Assembly (NCBI RefSeq): GCF_018128025.1
Contig: NZ_JAGSCS010000003.1
Coordinates: forward strand, 186,001 to 250,000
DNA from: Proteiniclasticum sediminis
GTDB taxonomy: Bacteria > Bacillota > Clostridia > Clostridiales > Clostridiaceae
Direction: 5' to 3'
Length of the DNA: 64,000 bases
Shown: in pieces, positions 19,134 to 29,008 of the stretch
Position numbering within the stretch: the first letter of the stretch is position 1
How the letters are laid out: each line of letters begins with the position of its first letter
The notes under the pieces: generated by a model
The model's input: only the letters and a program-made list of their open reading frames with translations
Database searches by the model: none
Told to the model about the DNA's origin: nothing
Position numbers and translations under genes: made by a program

Positions 19134-19167
19134 AGGCAGCCGGGAAGTTCCCGGCTGTCTGTTTTTT
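19134..19167 (+). terminator. terminator of the GlsB-family gene
   Basis: An 11-bp stem (19134-19144 with 19150-19160, one G-U) around an AAGTT loop is followed by six T at 19162-19167. Confidence 0.9.
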
Positions 19168-19182
19168 AGGAAATTTGGGCAT

Positions 19183-19206
19183 AAGAAAAGCCCGGGTAAA
19201 CCGGGC
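19183..19206 (-). terminator. terminator of the thrE-HAD operon
   Basis: On the minus strand GCCCGG pairs with CCGGGC (19190-19195 and 19201-19206 on the plus strand) and is followed by TTTTCTT, just beyond the HAD gene stop. Confidence 0.8.
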
Positions 19207-19215
19207 GGGATCTCT

Positions 19216-19935
19216 TTAGTTTAGGGAAGGAAGGGTCTGGGCAAACTGGAGAAAATCATCATAGCTGCCCACATGATCCGCTTCGATGGGCACCTGGTGG
19301 CGGTTCAGGAGATGGTCGGTGATGAGGTAGGTTTTCAGGCCCAGCTTTCCCGCGGCCAGATCTTCCAGGGCATCGTTGCCCACCATGAGGCATTCTTCAG
19401 GAGATTTTCCCAGGGTTTCCAGGATTTCGGAATAGTATTCCAGGTTTGGCTTGCAGTAGTGGTTTTCCTCGAAGGAGGTCACATAGGAGAAGTGGCTGCG
19501 TTTCACACCAGCCCAAGTAATGCGCTTTTCGATGGCCAGTCTGGGGAAGAGGGGGTTCGTGGCGATGACGAGATCATAGCCTTTCGTCTTCAGAATTTCC
19601 GTAGCCTTCCGCATGGCGGGGGTATCCTGAACGGCTCGGCGAAGGCCGTCAAAACCATGGTTGTAGAAGTGGGCAAAGGTTTCCTCATAGAGGGGGAACT
19701 TGTCCTGCACCGTATTCTTCAAGGTGGTCATGAAGACCTCTTCGTTGGTTCTCGGTTCGGTGTTCTTTACCATGGTGGTGATGGCACCGCCGATCTGGGT
19801 CATGAACTCCTTGGGGGAGGCAATGTCTTTAAAGGCTTCGGTTAAGAGAGAAAAATAAACTCTTTCAAAATCCTGCATATTGATGGGCAGCAAGGTGCCG
19901 TCCAGATCAAACAGTACGGTGGTTAAATTCTTCAA
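19216..19935 (-). CDS. HAD-superfamily hydrolase (phosphatase)
   Basis: A haloacid dehalogenase-type phosphatase of 239 residues. Motif I is FDLDGTLLP (residues 9-17) with the nucleophile and acid/base aspartates, motif II is the VIATNP stretch near 125, and motif III lysine is in YCKPNLEYY. Motif IV is MVGNDALEDL near 187. A helical cap is inserted after motif I (subclass I type, phosphoglycolate phosphatase-like). Substrate unknown. Start is TTG 19935 with AAGGAGG 7 bases upstream, overlapping the preceding small gene by 4 bases. Last gene of the minus-strand exporter operon. Confidence 0.88.
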   Translation of the reverse strand: MKNLTTVLFDLDGTLLPINMQDFERVYFSLLTEAFKDIASPKEFMTQIGGAITTMVKNTEPRTNEEVFMTTLKNTVQDKFPLYEETFAHFYNHGFDGLRRAVQDTPAMRKATEILKTKGYDLVIATNPLFPRLAIEKRITWAGVKRSHFSYVTSFEENHYCKPNLEYYSEILETLGKSPEECLMVGNDALEDLAAGKLGLKTYLITDHLLNRHQVPIEADHVGSYDDFLQFAQTLPSLN

Positions 19936-20114
19936 TGGGTACCTCCTTGGTCCGGGACAGTGTAGAGAATCAATGCGCTCTGGTTGCTGTCTTTGATCTG
20001 GTAACGCACATCCAGAACGTCTTCTTCGGGAATATGATATTTCTTCAGGGTTTCTGCCACTTTTTCCCGGATATCCTCCTGACGGGTGGCATAGACCAGC
20101 TTAGTTCTTTTCAT
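19932..20114 (-). CDS. small protein of unknown function in the thrE operon
   Basis: A 60-residue soluble protein with a basic start, a central helix (IREKVAETLKKYHI) and a strand-turn-strand end (VLDVRYQI, then ALILYTV). Not recognised with certainty; the pattern of a hydrophobic strand before an ALILY strand recalls the small sporulation protein Cse60/DUF2758 group, but this is only a resemblance. It overlaps the end of the second exporter gene and the start of the HAD gene, so it is a real member of the operon. Start at ATG 20114 is a compromise: a TTG at 20123 lies closer (4 bases) to AAGGAGG. Confidence 0.65.
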   Translation of the reverse strand: MKRTKLVYATRQEDIREKVAETLKKYHIPEEDVLDVRYQIKDSNQSALILYTVPDQGGTH

Positions 20115-20550
20115 CAGTATCAATTTTCCTCCTTAGGGAGTAGTAGGTTTTAATGAGGGTGAAGACCACCAGGATTCCGATGGCCAAGGCCCCGGAAGCC
20201 ATGAGGGTGTTGATGCCTTCATGAAGCGCGCCGTTATAGTTGCCGGCCAGGGTTTCCAGCATGGTTCGATAGAGGCCGCCGCCGGGAACCAGGGGGATGA
20301 GGGCGGGGGTGATATAGCTGGTGACCGGGGTCTTTGTCTGCCTCGCCATGATCTCGCTGTAGAGGGATAACCCCACAGCCCCCAGAAAATAGGCGGTGTT
20401 GGCTTCTTTTGCAAAGGATAGACCCTGGGCATAGCAGAACCAGCCGATGGAGCCGCCAATGGCCGAGAGGAAAGCCGTTCGTCGATTAAGATTAAAGAGA
20501 AAGGCAAAGGACAGGGCGGCCAAATACGCCATGAGAAGATTGAGGATCAT
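20101..20550 (-). CDS. ThrE-family exporter, C-terminal subunit (YjjB-like)
   Basis: A 149-residue membrane protein of the ThrE_2/DUF3815 type with about four or five hydrophobic segments and the conserved PLVPGGGLYRTM motif near residue 90. It is one half of a split threonine/serine exporter; the E. coli relatives YjjP/YjjB have been linked to succinate export, so the substrate here is open. Start ATG 20550 overlaps the stop of the partner gene by 4 bases, and AGGAGGTG lies upstream within that gene. Confidence 0.87.
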   Translation of the reverse strand: MILNLLMAYLAALSFAFLFNLNRRTAFLSAIGGSIGWFCYAQGLSFAKEANTAYFLGAVGLSLYSEIMARQTKTPVTSYITPALIPLVPGGGLYRTMLETLAGNYNGALHEGINTLMASGALAIGILVVFTLIKTYYSLRRKIDTDEKN

Positions 20551-21311
20551 CGCTGAACACCTCCTAAAAGGGCCAAGGTAATCCCGGCGCCGATGGCGAT
20601 GCCCACGGCGATGAGGAAGGCTTCCATGCCTTTGGACACGCCGGAGAGGTAGTCTCCCATGAGGGTGTCCCGGATCGCGTTGGTGAAGGCGATGCCGGGA
20701 ACCAGGAGCATGATGGAGCCGATGATGATTTTATCCAGATTCGTGTGATCCGGGATAAATCCGGCCAGTCCTGTGGCGGTCAGAGCCACAAAAGCCCCGC
20801 CGATGATGTTGATGAAGATGGCGTTGAGCTTGATTTTCCGGGTTTCCAGCTGGATCACCCGAACGCCGATGCCGATGAGGATGGCAAAGAACGCATCCCA
20901 GAGGCTTCCCCCGAAAAGCAGGGTGAAGGAGAAACCGCACAGGGCTGCCATGAGCAGCTGAAAGCGGACGGAATAGGGGGAGCGGTGATCAATCTCCCGG
21001 AGGGATGCTTCCAGGTCATCCAGAGGCAGAGGCTCCTTGGCTACCTGCCGGGACAGGGCATTGACCAGTGACACTTTCTCCAGGTCCACGGTGCTCTTGT
21101 TCACCCGCTGAATGATGGAGATGATTTCCCCCTTCTCATCGGTCATGGACACCATGATTCCCGTGGGGGTCACAAAACTGTCAGCCTCGGAAACCGCATA
21201 GGATTTCAGGATTTTGACAATGGTCTCCTCCACGCGGTAGATCTCCCCGCCGGACTCCAAGATAATCTGGCCCGCCAGGGTTGCCAGTTTGATAAGCCGT
21301 CTGTTCTCCAT
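20547..21311 (-). CDS. ThrE-family exporter, N-terminal subunit (YjjP-like)
   Basis: The other half of the split exporter (ThrE_1/DUF1212), 254 residues. A soluble, hydrolase-like N-terminal part (about 1-110) has the family segments LILESGGEIYRVEETI and ADSFVTPTGIMVS, followed by about five membrane helices with VPGIAFTNAIRDTLMGDYLSG. Start placed at ATG 21311 (GGAGTGG upstream); the in-frame ATG at 21341 would begin only about 3 bases after the likely transcription start and has no ribosome site. First gene of the operon with the YjjB-like partner, a 60-residue protein and a HAD phosphatase. Confidence 0.87.
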   Translation of the reverse strand: MENRRLIKLATLAGQIILESGGEIYRVEETIVKILKSYAVSEADSFVTPTGIMVSMTDEKGEIISIIQRVNKSTVDLEKVSLVNALSRQVAKEPLPLDDLEASLREIDHRSPYSVRFQLLMAALCGFSFTLLFGGSLWDAFFAILIGIGVRVIQLETRKIKLNAIFINIIGGAFVALTATGLAGFIPDHTNLDKIIIGSIMLLVPGIAFTNAIRDTLMGDYLSGVSKGMEAFLIAVGIAIGAGITLALLGGVQR

Positions 21312-21350
21312 TTCATCCCACTCCGTTCTTCCGTACAACATAATACCCTT

Positions 21351-21356
21351 ATTATA
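21351..21356 (-). promoter_or_regulatory. -10 element of the thrE operon
   Basis: TATAAT on the minus strand (plus-strand ATTATA at 21351-21356) with only a weak TTCCTA-like -35 about 16 bases upstream. It sets the transcription start near 21344 and so favours the downstream ATG of the first gene. Confidence 0.5.
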
Positions 21357-21479
21357 CGGGAAGTTGCGAATTTAGGAAATAGGCCCCAAGGCATCCTTTT
21401 GGCGGGATTAGGACGCTGCCGTGGAGAGGACGAGGGGATGGTGATCCCAGTCGGAACATGGAGGTGCAGAAGCCCAAGG

Positions 21480-21508
21480 TTTACATTCCCTGATCTTCAG
21501 GCTAGTAT
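21480..21508 (+). promoter_or_regulatory. promoter of the nitrilase-family gene
   Basis: TTTACA (21480-21485), a 17-base spacer and TAGTAT (21503-21508). The leader to the start codon is about 90 bases and includes GC-rich inverted segments near 21530-21570. Confidence 0.6.
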
Positions 21509-21602
21509 CGTCTTATGAGCAATATTCCCAGGGGGGTCATTTTGGAGGAATCCTCTGGATCCCCAGGGGAAACTGATGAACCATAAGGAAGGGGAGAAGA
21601 TC

Positions 21603-22481
21603 ATGGATTATTTTCGCGTTGCCCTGCTCCAGCTGCTGCCGGAATCCACACGGGAGGAAAACCTTCGCAAGGGCATGGAGGAGTGTCGCAAAGCCCAGGC
21701 TCTCGGGGCGGATTTAGCGCTGTTTCCGGAGATGTGGAGCTGTGGCTATGGCATTACCCGGGATCTGGAAAAGATGCGGGAACAGGCGGTGGGGGAGGAG
21801 GATGAATTTCTCCGTGCCTTTGGGAACCTGGCTAAGGAGCTGGGCATGGCCATCGGCATCACGTATCTGGAGAAGTTCGATCCCCTGCCCCGAAACACCC
21901 TTTGTCTGTTCGACCGCTGGGGGAACCCGGTGCTGAAGTATGCCAAAGTCCACACCTGTGACTTTGATGATGAGCGCCTCCTCACCCCCGGAGAGGATTT
22001 TGCCGTGGCTAATCTGGACACGGCCAAAGGGCCCCTGAAGGTGGGCGCCATGATCTGTTATGACCGGGAGTTTCCGGAAAGCGCCCGGATCCTGATGCTG
22101 AAAGGGGCGGAGATCCTTCTGGTGCCCAATGCCTGTCCCATGGAGATCAACAGGCTGGCCCAGCTCCGGGCTCGGGCTTTTGAAAACATGGTGGGCATCG
22201 CCACGGTGAATTATCCGTCGGGACAGCCCGACTGCAACGGGCATTCCACGGCCTTCGATGGCATGGCATACAAACCCGGAGAACCCCATTCCCACGATAT
22301 GCTTCTTCTGGAGGCCGGGGAGGAAGAGGGGATTTTCCTGGCAGATTTCCCTGTGGAAGAGCTTCGCGCCTATCGAAAGCACGAGGTCTGGGGGAATGCC
22401 TACCGGCATCCCCAAAAGTACAGGGAGCTTCTAGAGGAAAAAATTGAAGAGCCTTTCCTTCGGGGGGATTATCGCCGCTAA
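21603..22481 (+). CDS. carbon-nitrogen hydrolase (nitrilase superfamily amidase)
   Basis: A 292-residue amidase-fold enzyme hydrolysing a carbon-nitrogen bond. The catalytic triad can be read: Glu43 in LFPEMW, Lys115 in YAKVHTCDF and Cys152 in MICYDREFPE. Length and arrangement fit the N-carbamoylputrescine amidase/omega-amidase-like branches, but the substrate cannot be fixed. Start at ATG 21603 with GGGGAG about 6 bases upstream; an in-frame ATG at 21576 lacks a ribosome site. Monocistronic, diverging from the exporter operon. Confidence 0.88.
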   Translation: MDYFRVALLQLLPESTREENLRKGMEECRKAQALGADLALFPEMWSCGYGITRDLEKMREQAVGEEDEFLRAFGNLAKELGMAIGITYLEKFDPLPRNTLCLFDRWGNPVLKYAKVHTCDFDDERLLTPGEDFAVANLDTAKGPLKVGAMICYDREFPESARILMLKGAEILLVPNACPMEINRLAQLRARAFENMVGIATVNYPSGQPDCNGHSTAFDGMAYKPGEPHSHDMLLLEAGEEEGIFLADFPVEELRAYRKHEVWGNAYRHPQKYRELLEEKIEEPFLRGDYRR

Positions 22482-22612
22482 ATGAGCGAAATGCTGAAAA
22501 GGTCACTCTCGGTTTACATTCCGGTTTCGGCTATACTTTTTTTTCATCCGATAGTATGATGAAAGAGTATTGAATTCTCTTCCACGAATCACCATTGAAT
22601 TAGGGGGTAATT

Positions 22613-23845
<1,233 letters not shown>

Positions 23846-23871
23846 TTCTTTCGAGATTTGCTTAAACGGTG

Positions 23872-23896
23872 AAAAGCCCTACATCAGGGCTTTTTT
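23872..23896 (+). terminator. glyA terminator
   Basis: AAAAGCCCT (23872-23880) pairs with AGGGCTTTT across ACATC, and the T run continues to 23896. Confidence 0.92.
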
Positions 23897-23942
23897 CCTT
23901 GTGTGGAAAGAATCCCTTAGGGATTGAATTGGGCAAAACCGG

Positions 23943-23971
23943 TTGACGCACGGGGGAGAAACGGGTAAAAT
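23943..23971 (+). promoter_or_regulatory. suf operon promoter
   Basis: TTGACG (23943-23948), a 17-base spacer and TAAAAT (23966-23971). A second GGTAAAAT copy follows at 23980-23987. No SufR gene is adjacent; the IscR-like regulator at 34170 is the nearest candidate controller. Confidence 0.75.
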
Positions 23972-24022
23972 GGGAAACAGGTAAAATCAGATAAAAATGC
24001 TCAGAATTGAAGGAGAGTTAGC

Positions 24023-24802
24023 ATGTCAGAAATGTTGAAAATAACTGGCCTGAAAAGTACAGTGAATGAAAAAGAGATTCTTAAGGGAGTCAACCTGGAA
24101 ATCCGTGCCGGGGAGGTCCATGTGATCATGGGACCCAACGGTGCCGGAAAATCCACCTTGGCCAATGTGATCATGGGCAACAGCAAATACGAAGTCACCG
24201 AAGGATCCATTTTCTTCGAGGGTGAAGAGATCACCGACGAAGCCGTGAATGAACGGGCAAAGAAGGGAATCTTCATGTCCTTCCAGGCTCCCCAGGAGAT
24301 CCCGGGAATCACCGTGGAAAACTTCCTGCGGACCGCCAAGAGCCAAATCACCGGCGAACAGGTGAAGGCCATCCAATTCAAGAAGGAAATGACCCAGGTA
24401 ATGAAGGACCTGGACATTGACCGCAGCTATGCCCAGCGTTACCTCAACATGGGGTACTCTGGTGGTGAGAAGAAGAAGAATGAAATTCTGCAGATGCGGA
24501 TTCTCAATCCTAAACTGGCCATCCTGGACGAAACCGACTCCGGACTGGACGTGGATGCGGTGAAGATCGTCTCCAAGGGCGTAACGGAGTTCAAGAACGA
24601 GAAGAACGCCATCCTCCTCATTACCCATCACAATTCCATCCTGGATTATCTCGTTCCGGACGTGGTCCATGTCATGGTCGACGGCAGAATTGTGGATACA
24701 GGCGATATTTCCCTGGCCCGTGAGATTGAGAAAAACGGCTACATCAAGTACAGGGAAGCGAAAGGTGACGCAGAATGGAAAAAAGAAATAAAACTTATAT
24801 AG
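24023..24802 (+). CDS. sufC: Fe-S cluster assembly ATPase SufC
   Basis: ABC-type ATPase that powers the SufBCD scaffold, cytoplasmic, 259 residues. Walker A is GPNGAGKST (about 36-44), the Q-loop is in SFQAPQEIPG, and the signature is the SufC-typical YSGGEKKKNEI near 148. Walker B is LAILDETDSGLD, and the switch histidine is in LITHHNSIL. First gene of sufCBDSU, with AAGGAGAG before the ATG and a 28-base overlap with sufB. Confidence 0.97.
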   Translation: MSEMLKITGLKSTVNEKEILKGVNLEIRAGEVHVIMGPNGAGKSTLANVIMGNSKYEVTEGSIFFEGEEITDEAVNERAKKGIFMSFQAPQEIPGITVENFLRTAKSQITGEQVKAIQFKKEMTQVMKDLDIDRSYAQRYLNMGYSGGEKKKNEILQMRILNPKLAILDETDSGLDVDAVKIVSKGVTEFKNEKNAILLITHHNSILDYLVPDVVHVMVDGRIVDTGDISLAREIEKNGYIKYREAKGDAEWKKEIKLI

Positions 24803-26184
24803 ATGAGCTGGACCGGGGCGTTTATGACATCAAAAACGACTTCGAGTACAGTTATAAGGCCAAGGAAGGTCTGACCGAAGACATTATCCGGGAAATTTCC
24901 GCCAAGAAGAACGAGCCCGAATGGATGCTCAATTACCGGCTGGAATCCCTGAAAGTATACCATCAGCTGGATGTGCCCACCTGGGCACCGGATATCTCCG
25001 ATCTGGATATCGAGAATATCGTCACTTATGTGAAACCCAAGACCAACCTCAACACCAGCTGGGAAGACGTGCCGGAAGAAATCAAGCAGACCTTCGACCG
25101 TTTGGGCATTCCCGAAGCGGAAAAGAAGTCCCTGGCTGGCGTCGGCGCCCAGTATGACTCCGAAGTGGTGTACCACTCCATCAAGGAGGAACTGGTTAAG
25201 CAGGGCGTGGTGTACACCGATATTGAAACCGCTTTGGTGGAGTATGAGGACATCGTGAAGCAGTACTTCATGAAGCTCATCCCCAATACGGATCATAAGT
25301 TTGCGGCCCTCCATGGCGCCGTCTGGTCCGGCGGATCCTTTGTATATGTCCCGGAAGGGGTGGAGCTGGATATTCCTCTCCAGTCCTATTTCAGACTCAA
25401 TGCTCCCGGTGCCGGGCAGTTCGAGCACACGCTCATCATCATCGAGAAGAATGCCAAGTGTCATTTCATCGAAGGCTGCTCCGCGCCAAAGTATTCCGTA
25501 AATAATCTTCATGCCGGAGCTGTGGAGCTCTACGTGAAGGAAGGCGCAACCCTGCGCTATTCCACCATCGAAAACTGGTCCAAGAACATGTACAACCTCA
25601 ACACCAAGCGTGCTGTGGTGGACAAGAACGGGACCATCGAGTGGGTCTCCGGATCCTTCGGGTCCAAGGTGTCCATGCTCTATCCCATGAGCATCCTTCG
25701 CGGAGAAGGAGCTAAGGCGGAGTTTACCGGCGTTACCTTTGCCGGAAAAGGCCAGCTTCTGGATACCGGATCCAAGGTGGTTCATGCCGCCCCCAACACC
25801 ACGTCCAACATCAACTCCAAGTCCATCTCCAAATCCGGCGGACAGGCCATTTACCGGGGACTTCTCCGGGTGGCGCCCAATGCCTACGGCGTAAAGTCCA
25901 CCGTGACGTGCGAGTCCCTCATGCTGGACAATGAGTCCCGTTCCGATACCATTCCGGTCATCGACATCGAAAATGATGATGTGGATATGGGTCACGAGGC
26001 AAAGATCGGACGAATTTCGGAAGAGGCAATTTTCTACCTCATGTCCCGAGGCATTTCCGAGGGCGAAGCCAAGGCCATGATTGTCCGCGGCTTTGTGGAG
26101 CCGATTTCCAAGGAGCTACCTTTGGAGTATGCCGTGGAAATGAACAATCTCATCACGCTGGAACTTGAAGGCACAATAGGATAG
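24775..26184 (+). CDS. sufB: Fe-S cluster assembly scaffold SufB
   Basis: Scaffold subunit of the SufBC2D complex on which nascent clusters are built; 469 residues. The family core is complete: GGSFVYVPEGVELDIPLQSYFR, a beta-helix region with KCHFIEGCSAP (cysteine candidates), and the C-terminal GRISEEAIFYLMSRG with the helical tail. ATG 24775 lies inside sufC with an AGGTGA ribosome site, so production is coupled to the ATPase. Confidence 0.97.
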   Translation: MEKRNKTYIDELDRGVYDIKNDFEYSYKAKEGLTEDIIREISAKKNEPEWMLNYRLESLKVYHQLDVPTWAPDISDLDIENIVTYVKPKTNLNTSWEDVPEEIKQTFDRLGIPEAEKKSLAGVGAQYDSEVVYHSIKEELVKQGVVYTDIETALVEYEDIVKQYFMKLIPNTDHKFAALHGAVWSGGSFVYVPEGVELDIPLQSYFRLNAPGAGQFEHTLIIIEKNAKCHFIEGCSAPKYSVNNLHAGAVELYVKEGATLRYSTIENWSKNMYNLNTKRAVVDKNGTIEWVSGSFGSKVSMLYPMSILRGEGAKAEFTGVTFAGKGQLLDTGSKVVHAAPNTTSNINSKSISKSGGQAIYRGLLRVAPNAYGVKSTVTCESLMLDNESRSDTIPVIDIENDDVDMGHEAKIGRISEEAIFYLMSRGISEGEAKAMIVRGFVEPISKELPLEYAVEMNNLITLELEGTIG

Positions 26185-26194
26185 GGGTGGAAGA

Positions 26195-27265
26195 ATGAGT
26201 GCAATAAAAGAAACCTACAACGTCCTTCCTCGTCTGACATTCCGATGGGTGAAGGCCAATGAACTTCTCCTGGACACCATGGACGTGGACCTGACCAAGG
26301 AATACTTCTATGGAAAACTGGAAGGAGACAGCTTTAAACTTCGAGACCGGGAAGACCTGCCGCTGTCTCAAGATTTTCGGGGCGTCAATGAGCGCATGGT
26401 GGCCCTGGTGGAGGAATCCCCCAATGCCGGACTCTACATCCATGTGAAGAAAGGGGAGGAAAAATCCCTCTTCATCGCCCATCGTCTCGGTCGGGAGAAC
26501 AACGTTCTCCTGGAGAAAAATGTCATCGTCCTGGAAGCCGGGGCAAAAATGACCCTGGTCATGGACTATTCGTCCGATGATACGGAAACCTTCTCCAATA
26601 CCTTAAACAAAATTCAGGTGGCCGAGGATGCGGAGCTCAACATCATCAAGGTGCAGCGTCTGAACAGCCGGTCCCGCCATCTGGAATCCCGCTACTCCAC
26701 CGTGGAGAGCCGGGGCAAGGTGAACTACATCTCCGTGGAGATCGGCGGCGAAGCTGCGGTGGTCAACTACATGACGGATCTTGCCGGCGACGAGGCCGAA
26801 GGCCACGTGAAAAACGTGTACCTGGGCTTTGGCGAGCGGATCCTGGATCTTTCCCACCACATGAATCATATGGGGAAGAAGACCAAATCCGACATGATCT
26901 TCAAGGGTGCCCTGAAGGACAAGTCCAAGAAAGCCTTCCGCGGAACCCTGGACTTCAAACACGGCTCCACCCATTCCGAAGGCAATGAGGAAGAATTTAC
27001 CATTCTCCTTAGCCCTAAGGTTAAGTCCTATGCCATTCCGCTGCTCCTGTGCCGAGAGGATGATGTCATCGGAAATCATGCCGCTTCCAACGGCCAGATC
27101 GATGAAGAAAAGCTCTTCTACATCATGTCCCGGGGACTCAGCGAGGAAGAAGCCAAGAAAATTATCATCGAATCCCATATCCGGCCCATCATCGATCTGA
27201 TCCCCCTGGATTCCATCCGGGAGATTATCCTCGATGCAGTGGAACGGGAACTGAAAGGTGAGTAA
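26195..27265 (+). CDS. sufD: Fe-S cluster assembly protein SufD
   Basis: SufB paralogue that completes the SufBC2D scaffold, 356 residues. A variable N-terminal helical part precedes the beta-helix core and the conserved end HAASNGQIDEEKLFYIMSRGLSEEEAKKI. A histidine near residue 290 (GNHAAS) corresponds to the cluster-site histidine of the family. GGGGTGG precedes the ATG; 10 bases separate it from sufB and its stop abuts the sufS start. Confidence 0.94.
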   Translation: MSAIKETYNVLPRLTFRWVKANELLLDTMDVDLTKEYFYGKLEGDSFKLRDREDLPLSQDFRGVNERMVALVEESPNAGLYIHVKKGEEKSLFIAHRLGRENNVLLEKNVIVLEAGAKMTLVMDYSSDDTETFSNTLNKIQVAEDAELNIIKVQRLNSRSRHLESRYSTVESRGKVNYISVEIGGEAAVVNYMTDLAGDEAEGHVKNVYLGFGERILDLSHHMNHMGKKTKSDMIFKGALKDKSKKAFRGTLDFKHGSTHSEGNEEEFTILLSPKVKSYAIPLLLCREDDVIGNHAASNGQIDEEKLFYIMSRGLSEEEAKKIIIESHIRPIIDLIPLDSIREIILDAVERELKGE

Positions 27266-27266
27266 A

Positions 27267-28490
27267 TTGAGAGAGGTCAGAGGGGATTTTCCCATTCTGG
27301 ATCAGGAGATCCAGGGAAGAAAACTGGTGTACCTGGACAGCGCAGCCACATCCCAGCGGCCGCTGCAGGTTCAGGAAGCCGTGAGGCAATATGACAACCG
27401 GGATAACGGGAATCCCCATCGGGGTTCTCATACCCTGAGTCTGCGAGCCACGGAAGCCTTTGAAGGCGTCCGGGAAAAGGTCCGCAGATTTCTCCACGCC
27501 CGCAGCGTGAAGGAGATCATCTTTACCAAGAATGCCACGGAGGCCATCAATCTGGTGGCCTACAGCTACGGGTTAAGCCAGCTGAAGCCCGGGGATCGGA
27601 TTGTCCTGTCCATTGCGGAGCATCATGCCAATCTTGTGCCCTGGCAGCAGGTGGCGAAAAAAACCGGCGCGGTCCTGACGTATCTCTATGTGGATGAGGA
27701 AGGCCGTCTTCCGGAAAAGGAACTGGACAAGATCGACAGTGCCACGAAAATCGTCGCCATGAGCCACATGTCCAACGTGCTGGGCACCATCTTTCCCGTG
27801 AAAGAGGTGATCCGGCGGGCCCATGCCGTGGGGGCAGTGGCCCTCATTGACGGCGCCCAGGCCGTTCCCCACATGAAGGTGGATGTGACGGATCTGGATG
27901 CGGACTTCTACGTGTTTTCCGGACACAAGATGCTGAGCCTCATGGGTGTCGGCGTACTCTATGGCCGAGAATCCCTGCTGGAGACCATGGATCCTTTCCT
28001 CTACGGTGGGGACATGATCGAGTACGTTCACGAGCAGGAAACCTCCTTCAATGAGTTGCCCTTTAAGTTTGAAGCGGGTACCCAGGGCATTGAGGCGGTG
28101 GTATCCTTAGGAGCAGCCATCGATTACCTGGAAGAACTGGGTTTTGACGCCATCCATGAAAAAGAGATGGAGCTTCTGGCCTATGCGCTGGACCAGCTTA
28201 AAGCGCTGCCCTATATCCGTCTGGTGGGGCCCTCCGATCTGAAGGACCGGGGCGCCGTGGTGAGTTTCGTGGTGGAGGATGTTCATCCCCACGATGTGTC
28301 CACCATTCTGGACAGCTACGGCGTGGGTGTCCGAGCGGGACATCACTGCGCACAGCCGCTCATGCGGTACTTGAAAATCAACGCCTGCACCCGGGCCAGC
28401 TTTGCCTTCTACAACACGAAGGAAGACATCGATGCCCTGGTGCGGAATCTGGATGAAGTAAGGAGATGGATGGGTTATGGATCTCGGTAA
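27267..28490 (+). CDS. sufS: cysteine desulfurase SufS (group II)
   Basis: PLP-dependent enzyme that takes sulfur from cysteine and passes it as persulfide to SufU; 407 residues. PLP lysine in FSGHKMLSLMG, substrate loop with the active cysteine Cys361 in RAGHHCAQPLM, and the YLDSAATSQRP opening of the SufS/CsdA branch. Start is uncertain: TTG 27267 sits 6 bases after AAGGTG, while GTG 27258 is part of that site; the difference is 3 residues. The 3' end overlaps sufU by 14 bases, matching their joint function. Confidence 0.94.
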   Translation: MREVRGDFPILDQEIQGRKLVYLDSAATSQRPLQVQEAVRQYDNRDNGNPHRGSHTLSLRATEAFEGVREKVRRFLHARSVKEIIFTKNATEAINLVAYSYGLSQLKPGDRIVLSIAEHHANLVPWQQVAKKTGAVLTYLYVDEEGRLPEKELDKIDSATKIVAMSHMSNVLGTIFPVKEVIRRAHAVGAVALIDGAQAVPHMKVDVTDLDADFYVFSGHKMLSLMGVGVLYGRESLLETMDPFLYGGDMIEYVHEQETSFNELPFKFEAGTQGIEAVVSLGAAIDYLEELGFDAIHEKEMELLAYALDQLKALPYIRLVGPSDLKDRGAVVSFVVEDVHPHDVSTILDSYGVGVRAGHHCAQPLMRYLKINACTRASFAFYNTKEDIDALVRNLDEVRRWMGYGSR

Positions 28491-28911
28491 TCTGTATACC
28501 GAAGTGATACTGGAGCACAACAAGGACACCCGAAACCGCCGGGAGGTGGAGGGCTACACCCATAAGGAGCGGGGGCACAACCCCAGCTGCGGGGATGAGA
28601 TCACCGTGGAGGCGAAGGTAGAAGACGGGATCCTCACGGACCTGGCTTACACGGGCCATGGGTGTTCCATCAGCCAGGCTTCGGCATCCATGATGGTGGA
28701 TCTTCTGAAGGGTAAGCCGGTGGAAGAAGCTTTGGCGACGGTGGAAGTGTTCCTGGGCATGATCAAGCGGGAAATCACCGATGTGGATTTCCTGGAAGAG
28801 ACGCTGGATGAGGCCTCCATTCTCCAGGGAATTTCCAATCTTCCGGCTCGAGTGAAATGTGCCGTGCTGGCTTGGCATACCCTGAAGGAAGCCGTGAAGG
28901 CCAAGGCATAA
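28477..28911 (+). CDS. sufU: sulfur-relay/scaffold protein SufU
   Basis: Zinc-dependent sulfurtransferase partner of SufS in Bacillota, 144 residues. Ligand residues are readable: Cys38 and Asp40 in NPSCGD, Cys63 in GHGCSIS and Cys128 in RVKCAVLAW. The insertion between the second and third cysteine distinguishes SufU from IscU. ATG 28477 lies within sufS after AAGGAG. Last gene of the suf operon, followed by a long hairpin terminator. Confidence 0.95.
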   Translation: MDLGNLYTEVILEHNKDTRNRREVEGYTHKERGHNPSCGDEITVEAKVEDGILTDLAYTGHGCSISQASASMMVDLLKGKPVEEALATVEVFLGMIKREITDVDFLEETLDEASILQGISNLPARVKCAVLAWHTLKEAVKAKA

Positions 28912-28933
28912 CTCCGTCAAAAACGCAATCTAT

Positions 28934-28984
28934 GGCCAGGGCTGGACTCCTCTCGATCCGAGAGGGGCCAGTCCTGGCTTTTGT
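28934..28984 (+). terminator. suf operon terminator (long compound hairpin)
   Basis: An outer GCCAGG/CCTGGC stem, a middle CTGG/CCAG stem and an inner CCTCTCG-ATC-CGAGAGG hairpin stack into one long interrupted stem (28934-28979), followed by TTTTG. Confidence 0.85.
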
Positions 28985-28991
28985 GTAAAGT

Positions 28992-29008
28992 CTTTTGAAA
29001 CTCAAAAG
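28992..29008. repeat. perfect inverted repeat upstream of the flavoredoxin-like gene
   Basis: CTTTTGA and TCAAAAG, 7 bases each, separated by AAC. It stands about 57 bases before a TATAAT (29065-29070) in an AT-rich stretch, so it could be an operator; no regulator can be assigned. Confidence 0.5.

Noticed and set aside
21478-22522. Twelve-base repeat GGTTTACATTCC at 21478 and 22511
   Set aside because: Both lie in promoter-like DNA before the nitrilase gene and glyA, but the match ends there and the second lacks a properly spaced -10; probably chance.
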